Source: Lachnospiraceae bacterium
GTDB taxonomy: Bacteria; Bacillota; Clostridia; Lachnospirales; Lachnospiraceae
NCBI GenBank assembly: GCA_014804645.1
Contig: JAAUZI010000077.1
Span: 24,279-88,278, forward strand
Direction: 5' to 3'
Length of the DNA stretch: 64,000 bases
Shown here: positions 61,608-64,000 of the stretch, one piece after another
Layout: each line of letters starts with the position of its first letter
How positions within the stretch are numbered: position 1 is the stretch's first letter
Program-made: the position numbers and the translations under genes
The notes under the pieces: model-generated
Database searches by the model: none
What the model saw: the letters and a program-made list of their open reading frames with translations, nothing else
What the model was told of the DNA's origin: nothing

Positions 61608-62099
61608 AAGGAAAAAAAACTAAAATATTGCATCTTATGTTTAGGGATAATTGTGATTGCAGGGATGATTGCGTTGGCGATTTATAAATCTGTTGAAAGA
61701 ACGACGGATGGAAATAATACCATATGCAAAAGCAAAGATTTGATTCAGTATCTGGGAGAAGCTTGGGACATAGAATTAGGAAATTATGTTAAAGTTGCTG
61801 AAGGCGAAGTAAAAATGCATGAAGATGAAGAGGATACGGGTGTTATTAAAGCAAAAGTTTTGAAGGAGTACGAGGAAACTGTAATAGGACTTTTGAAAGA
61901 TAATTTGGGAGAAATTACAGGTAATCCTTATGACAGAGTCCCCCCTTTTCCGTCAAACTCTTTGGTTAATGAAGTAGAGACAAAGGAATGGAGGTATACC
62001 TTTTCAGGTTTTAGAGACGGAAAATATGCAAAAACGAGAGAAATCTTTGTGTATGTTGTGTATGATGATAGCGGGATGTATATATATTTCTGGGTATGA
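61604..62099 (+). pseudogene. membrane-anchored protein with frameshift in an A8 run
   Basis: GGGGG-x5-ATG at 61604 starts MKGKK, but the eight-A run (61612-61619) throws the frame; deleting one A gives MKGKKLKYCILCLGIIVIAG and then the open frame MIALAIYKSVERTTDGNN to the stop at 62099. The intact part also starts at the internal ATG 61653 (148 residues), which lacks a ribosome site. It ends SGMYIYFWV. Phase variation or sequencing error at A8 are both possible. Family unknown. Confidence 0.6.
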
Positions 62100-62351
62100 G
62101 AATCTGTTATTGGAGAGTTTCATCTTGTGTGACTGGTTCAATAAGCAGATATGCTATGCTGGTTTGCGATTGCGAAGATGAATGGAATGTCTATATGTAC
62201 AGTGATTATTTAGAGGATATTGTAGAAGAGGAAGATATTGTGGAACTCGGGCTGCCGGATAGAACTCGTTGAAAATTATAAGAGCGGCAGCCAAGACAGG
62301 GTACGTTACTATTTCTTTTCGGAAGAGACAATTGCCAAATGGTTGGAATAG
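62096..62351 (+). pseudogene. frameshifted remnant gene
   Basis: ATG at 62096 overlaps the previous stop (ATGA) and opens 58 codons ending VELGLPDRTR; a one-base shift near 62255-62265 leads into a second open segment IELVENYKSGSQDRVRYYFF...KWLE ending at 62351. The two parts make a coherent acidic protein of about 85 residues. No family recognised. Confidence 0.5.
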
Positions 62352-62383
62352 GCATCGGAAAGGCTGACAGAAGAGATAAAAAA

Positions 62384-62412
62384 CAGGCGTTCCACATAAA
62401 CGCCTGCTTTTT
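62384..62412 (+). terminator. bidirectional terminator at the end of the AT-rich patch
   Basis: CAGGCGTT (62384-62391) pairs with AACGCCTG (62399-62406), loop 7; CTTTTTATA follows and AAAAAA precedes, so it works for both strands. Its stem matches the terminator at 58305. Confidence 0.85.
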
Positions 62413-62432
62413 ATATGTAAGCCAAGAGGGAA

Positions 62433-63773
62433 TCACTTCTCCTTTTTATTAGCAAAAAGGGTATCGATATATTTTTTGATCTCTTCGTCCGGCATGCTCT
62501 TTAACAGGTAGCCGTTGGGCTTTAGCGCCATGACATTCTGGACGCGCTCCCGGGACCCTTTGGCGGTCAGAAAGACTACGGGGATATTGGCTGTATTTTG
62601 CTCCGAGCGGATCATTTCCAAAGCCTGTCTTCCATCACATACCGGCATCTCGTAATCCAGCACGATCAGGTCGGGTTTTTTTATTGCTATGCTCTGGATG
62701 GCGGCCAAGCTGGAACTGGCCTCGGATACATTGTAATCGCCCGACAGCAGTTTGACGATTCTGGCCCGCATGAATTCAGAGTCGTCCACCACCAGAATAT
62801 CCCCCCGAACGGTCTTTTCTCTGTTCAAGAATTCATTGACTGCAAGCATTACATTGTCCGGATTGATATTGCGCACAAGTTTTCCGCGGATGGACTCTGA
62901 ACTGTTGGCGCAGAATGCCAAATAGCCGTTTCCTGTGTCGAAAAGCAAACTGCAGGACGGGTTGGAGCGATTGAAAGAATCTAAAAGCTGCTCGTAGCTG
63001 AGCAGAGATTCTTTCTCCACTTTGTATAGATCCATAGAGGGGAAATTCTCGCGGATGCGCTCCAGAAACTGTCTGGAGATATACCGGGTAATATTGATCA
63101 CCATGTCGTCCACTCTTAAATACTGGGTATTTAAGAGATCACTGATAATTTTCAGCAGCAAATGTTTCTCATAGACAAATGTGATTTCCCATTTTTCCTT
63201 CTGTTGTCCGGAGTAAATAAAGCGACAGCAGACTACTTCTCCGAAATCCTCTCCCGCATATTGTTCGCTGATCAGTTTGGCTCTGAAATGGAAGAGATCA
63301 TCGATGAGCTGGGTGATGACCTGCTCCAGAGCTTCCTTCTCCTTCACGTGGGGGATGTCGGCCCATATGCTCTTCTGCTTTCCGGCAATCGCCAGATCCT
63401 CTGTCTGCGTGTGCGCAACTACCCAGCCGATACAGACTCCGAGGAAATGTCGTATGGATTCCAACGAGTAGCCACTGTTCTCCAGCTCCTTTTCCAGCGC
63501 GGGCAGCGTGATGGTGCGGAAATTGTCGTGCAGACGCTTATGTGTCTCGTATTCGCTGTAATCAATAGAGCGCATGTATTCTTCCTCGTGCTCAAAATGC
63601 TCCAGAGTATGGTTTTTCAAATATTTAGCGCCCTCTTGACACACCCACCCGCTTTTCTCCTCGCTTTCGCTGAGTCGGAGAAGCTTATTCATAGTCGAAA
63701 AGAGTGCTTTGTGCTCCTGATCAAGAAAGTCCACACCCATAATATAACTGCTATTCCATGCTATGCGGTCCAC
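62433..63773 (-). CDS. hemerythrin domain / response regulator protein
   Basis: 446 residues, minus strand. Residues 1-135 are bacteriohemerythrin: FLDQEHKALFSTMNKLL, LKNHTLEHFEHEEEYM, THKRLHDNF and VAHTQTED supply the His/Glu/Asp di-iron ligands. The middle (about 150-310) resembles a CheX-type or other alpha/beta module (VDDMVINITRYISRQFLERI). The C-terminal receiver (about 325-446) has ILVVDDSEFM, LIVLDYEMP (phospho-Asp) and FLTAKGS, LLKSMPD. It may sense oxygen and relay it to chemotaxis or c-di-GMP output. Confidence 0.87.
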   Translation of the reverse strand: MDRIAWNSSYIMGVDFLDQEHKALFSTMNKLLRLSESEEKSGWVCQEGAKYLKNHTLEHFEHEEEYMRSIDYSEYETHKRLHDNFRTITLPALEKELENSGYSLESIRHFLGVCIGWVVAHTQTEDLAIAGKQKSIWADIPHVKEKEALEQVITQLIDDLFHFRAKLISEQYAGEDFGEVVCCRFIYSGQQKEKWEITFVYEKHLLLKIISDLLNTQYLRVDDMVINITRYISRQFLERIRENFPSMDLYKVEKESLLSYEQLLDSFNRSNPSCSLLFDTGNGYLAFCANSSESIRGKLVRNINPDNVMLAVNEFLNREKTVRGDILVVDDSEFMRARIVKLLSGDYNVSEASSSLAAIQSIAIKKPDLIVLDYEMPVCDGRQALEMIRSEQNTANIPVVFLTAKGSRERVQNVMALKPNGYLLKSMPDEEIKKYIDTLFANKKEK

Positions 63774-63838
63774 CCGTTGCCTCCTATCTGTCTGCCCCGC
63801 CCTGGGTGGGCAAAAGCAGCGTTCATTCGTTATGGACT

Positions 63839-63844
63839 ATTATA
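63839..63844 (-). promoter_or_regulatory. -10 box upstream of the hemerythrin gene
   Basis: Minus-strand TATAAT 66 bases before the ATG; the matching -35 (TAGTCA, plus 63862-63867) is weak. The remaining bases to 64000 show nothing further. Confidence 0.4.
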
Positions 63845-64000
63845 GCACCTTTTTGTCCGTTTGACTATCCAAAACTTTTATGAGATAGAGTAAACTTACT
63901 GTCAGTTGGAGAGTCGCAGAGAGTTCCTGCTTTGGATCTACCCAGACTTTATTTCCTTCAGTTTACTTCTATTTCCCCCTTGTTGTCAAATATTATTCAA

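Noticed and set aside
1..64000. CRISPR array, tRNA, rRNA, transposase or integrase
   Set aside because: No regularly spaced repeats, cloverleaf sequences, rRNA segments or recombinase motifs were found on either strand by reading.

Overview
The window looks like a chromosome segment of an anaerobic, flagellated, low-to-mid-GC Firmicute, most likely a Clostridia/Lachnospiraceae species. The evidence is strong AGGAGG ribosome sites with frequent GTG/TTG starts, a sigma-28/FlgM/FliW/CsrA flagellar block with two flgK genes, DUF342 and GH25 proteins, a LacI-like GGDEF protein and a Hol-Tox-type mini-toxin. No rRNA, tRNA or CRISPR array was seen. Taxonomy is inference from gene content.

Layout. 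(1) 1-10012: an AT-rich phosphorothioation island. A left-truncated operon (helicase, 62-aa protein, a DndD-like ATPase and a protein that resembles DndE) is followed, behind a promoter embedded in a 21-bp palindrome, by dndB-dndC-dndD-dndE-dndA. DndFGH are not present; the left operon is the likely restriction partner. (2) 10088-11793: small proteins and glycerate kinase, with GC rising sharply. (3) 11844-22312: an AbiL-like pair (AAA ATPase + RloB), a UvrD/HelD helicase with a nuclease-like insert, a cyclophilin lipoprotein, a WYL-like/SF1-helicase/nuclease fusion and RecQ. (4) 22336-31406: two secreted proteins; a compact RiPP locus (radical SAM maturase, 42-aa Cys4 precursor, ABC exporter); and a heterodimeric ABC exporter preceded by a coupled 34-aa leader ORF containing a hairpin.

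(5) 31453-44582: late flagellar genes fapA, HD-GYP regulator, flgM, flgN, flgK, flgK2, flgL, fliW, csrA, flaG, fliD, fliS and a fliT/flgN-like chaperone. Two sigma-28 promoters (before flgM and before flaG) drive leaders that carry hairpins displaying GGA in the loop, i.e. candidate targets of the CsrA encoded in the same block. (6) 44593-53095: XRE regulator; a triplicated hairpin leader in front of a LacI-sensor/GGDEF protein; GH25 lysozyme; a 420-bp intergenic region rich in inverted repeats; Nudix hydrolase; large lipoprotein. (7) 53260-56005: a candidate type I toxin/antisense RNA locus, MerR regulator with a textbook 19-bp-spacer promoter, YbjQ, a small membrane protein and YhfC-type protease.

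(8) 56061-58285: a MutS2-like ATPase behind a leader ORF and a strong upstream terminator (probable attenuation). (9) 58380-62351: an AT-rich accessory patch of a DUF5071-like protein, membrane proteins and several frameshifted genes, bracketed by two terminators sharing the same stem. (10) 62433-63773, minus strand: hemerythrin/response-regulator protein.

The most promising non-routine items are the DndD/DndE-like restriction module, the unannotated RiPP precursor, the CsrA-type hairpins, the triplicated leader element, the toxin/antisense locus and the two leader-controlled genes.
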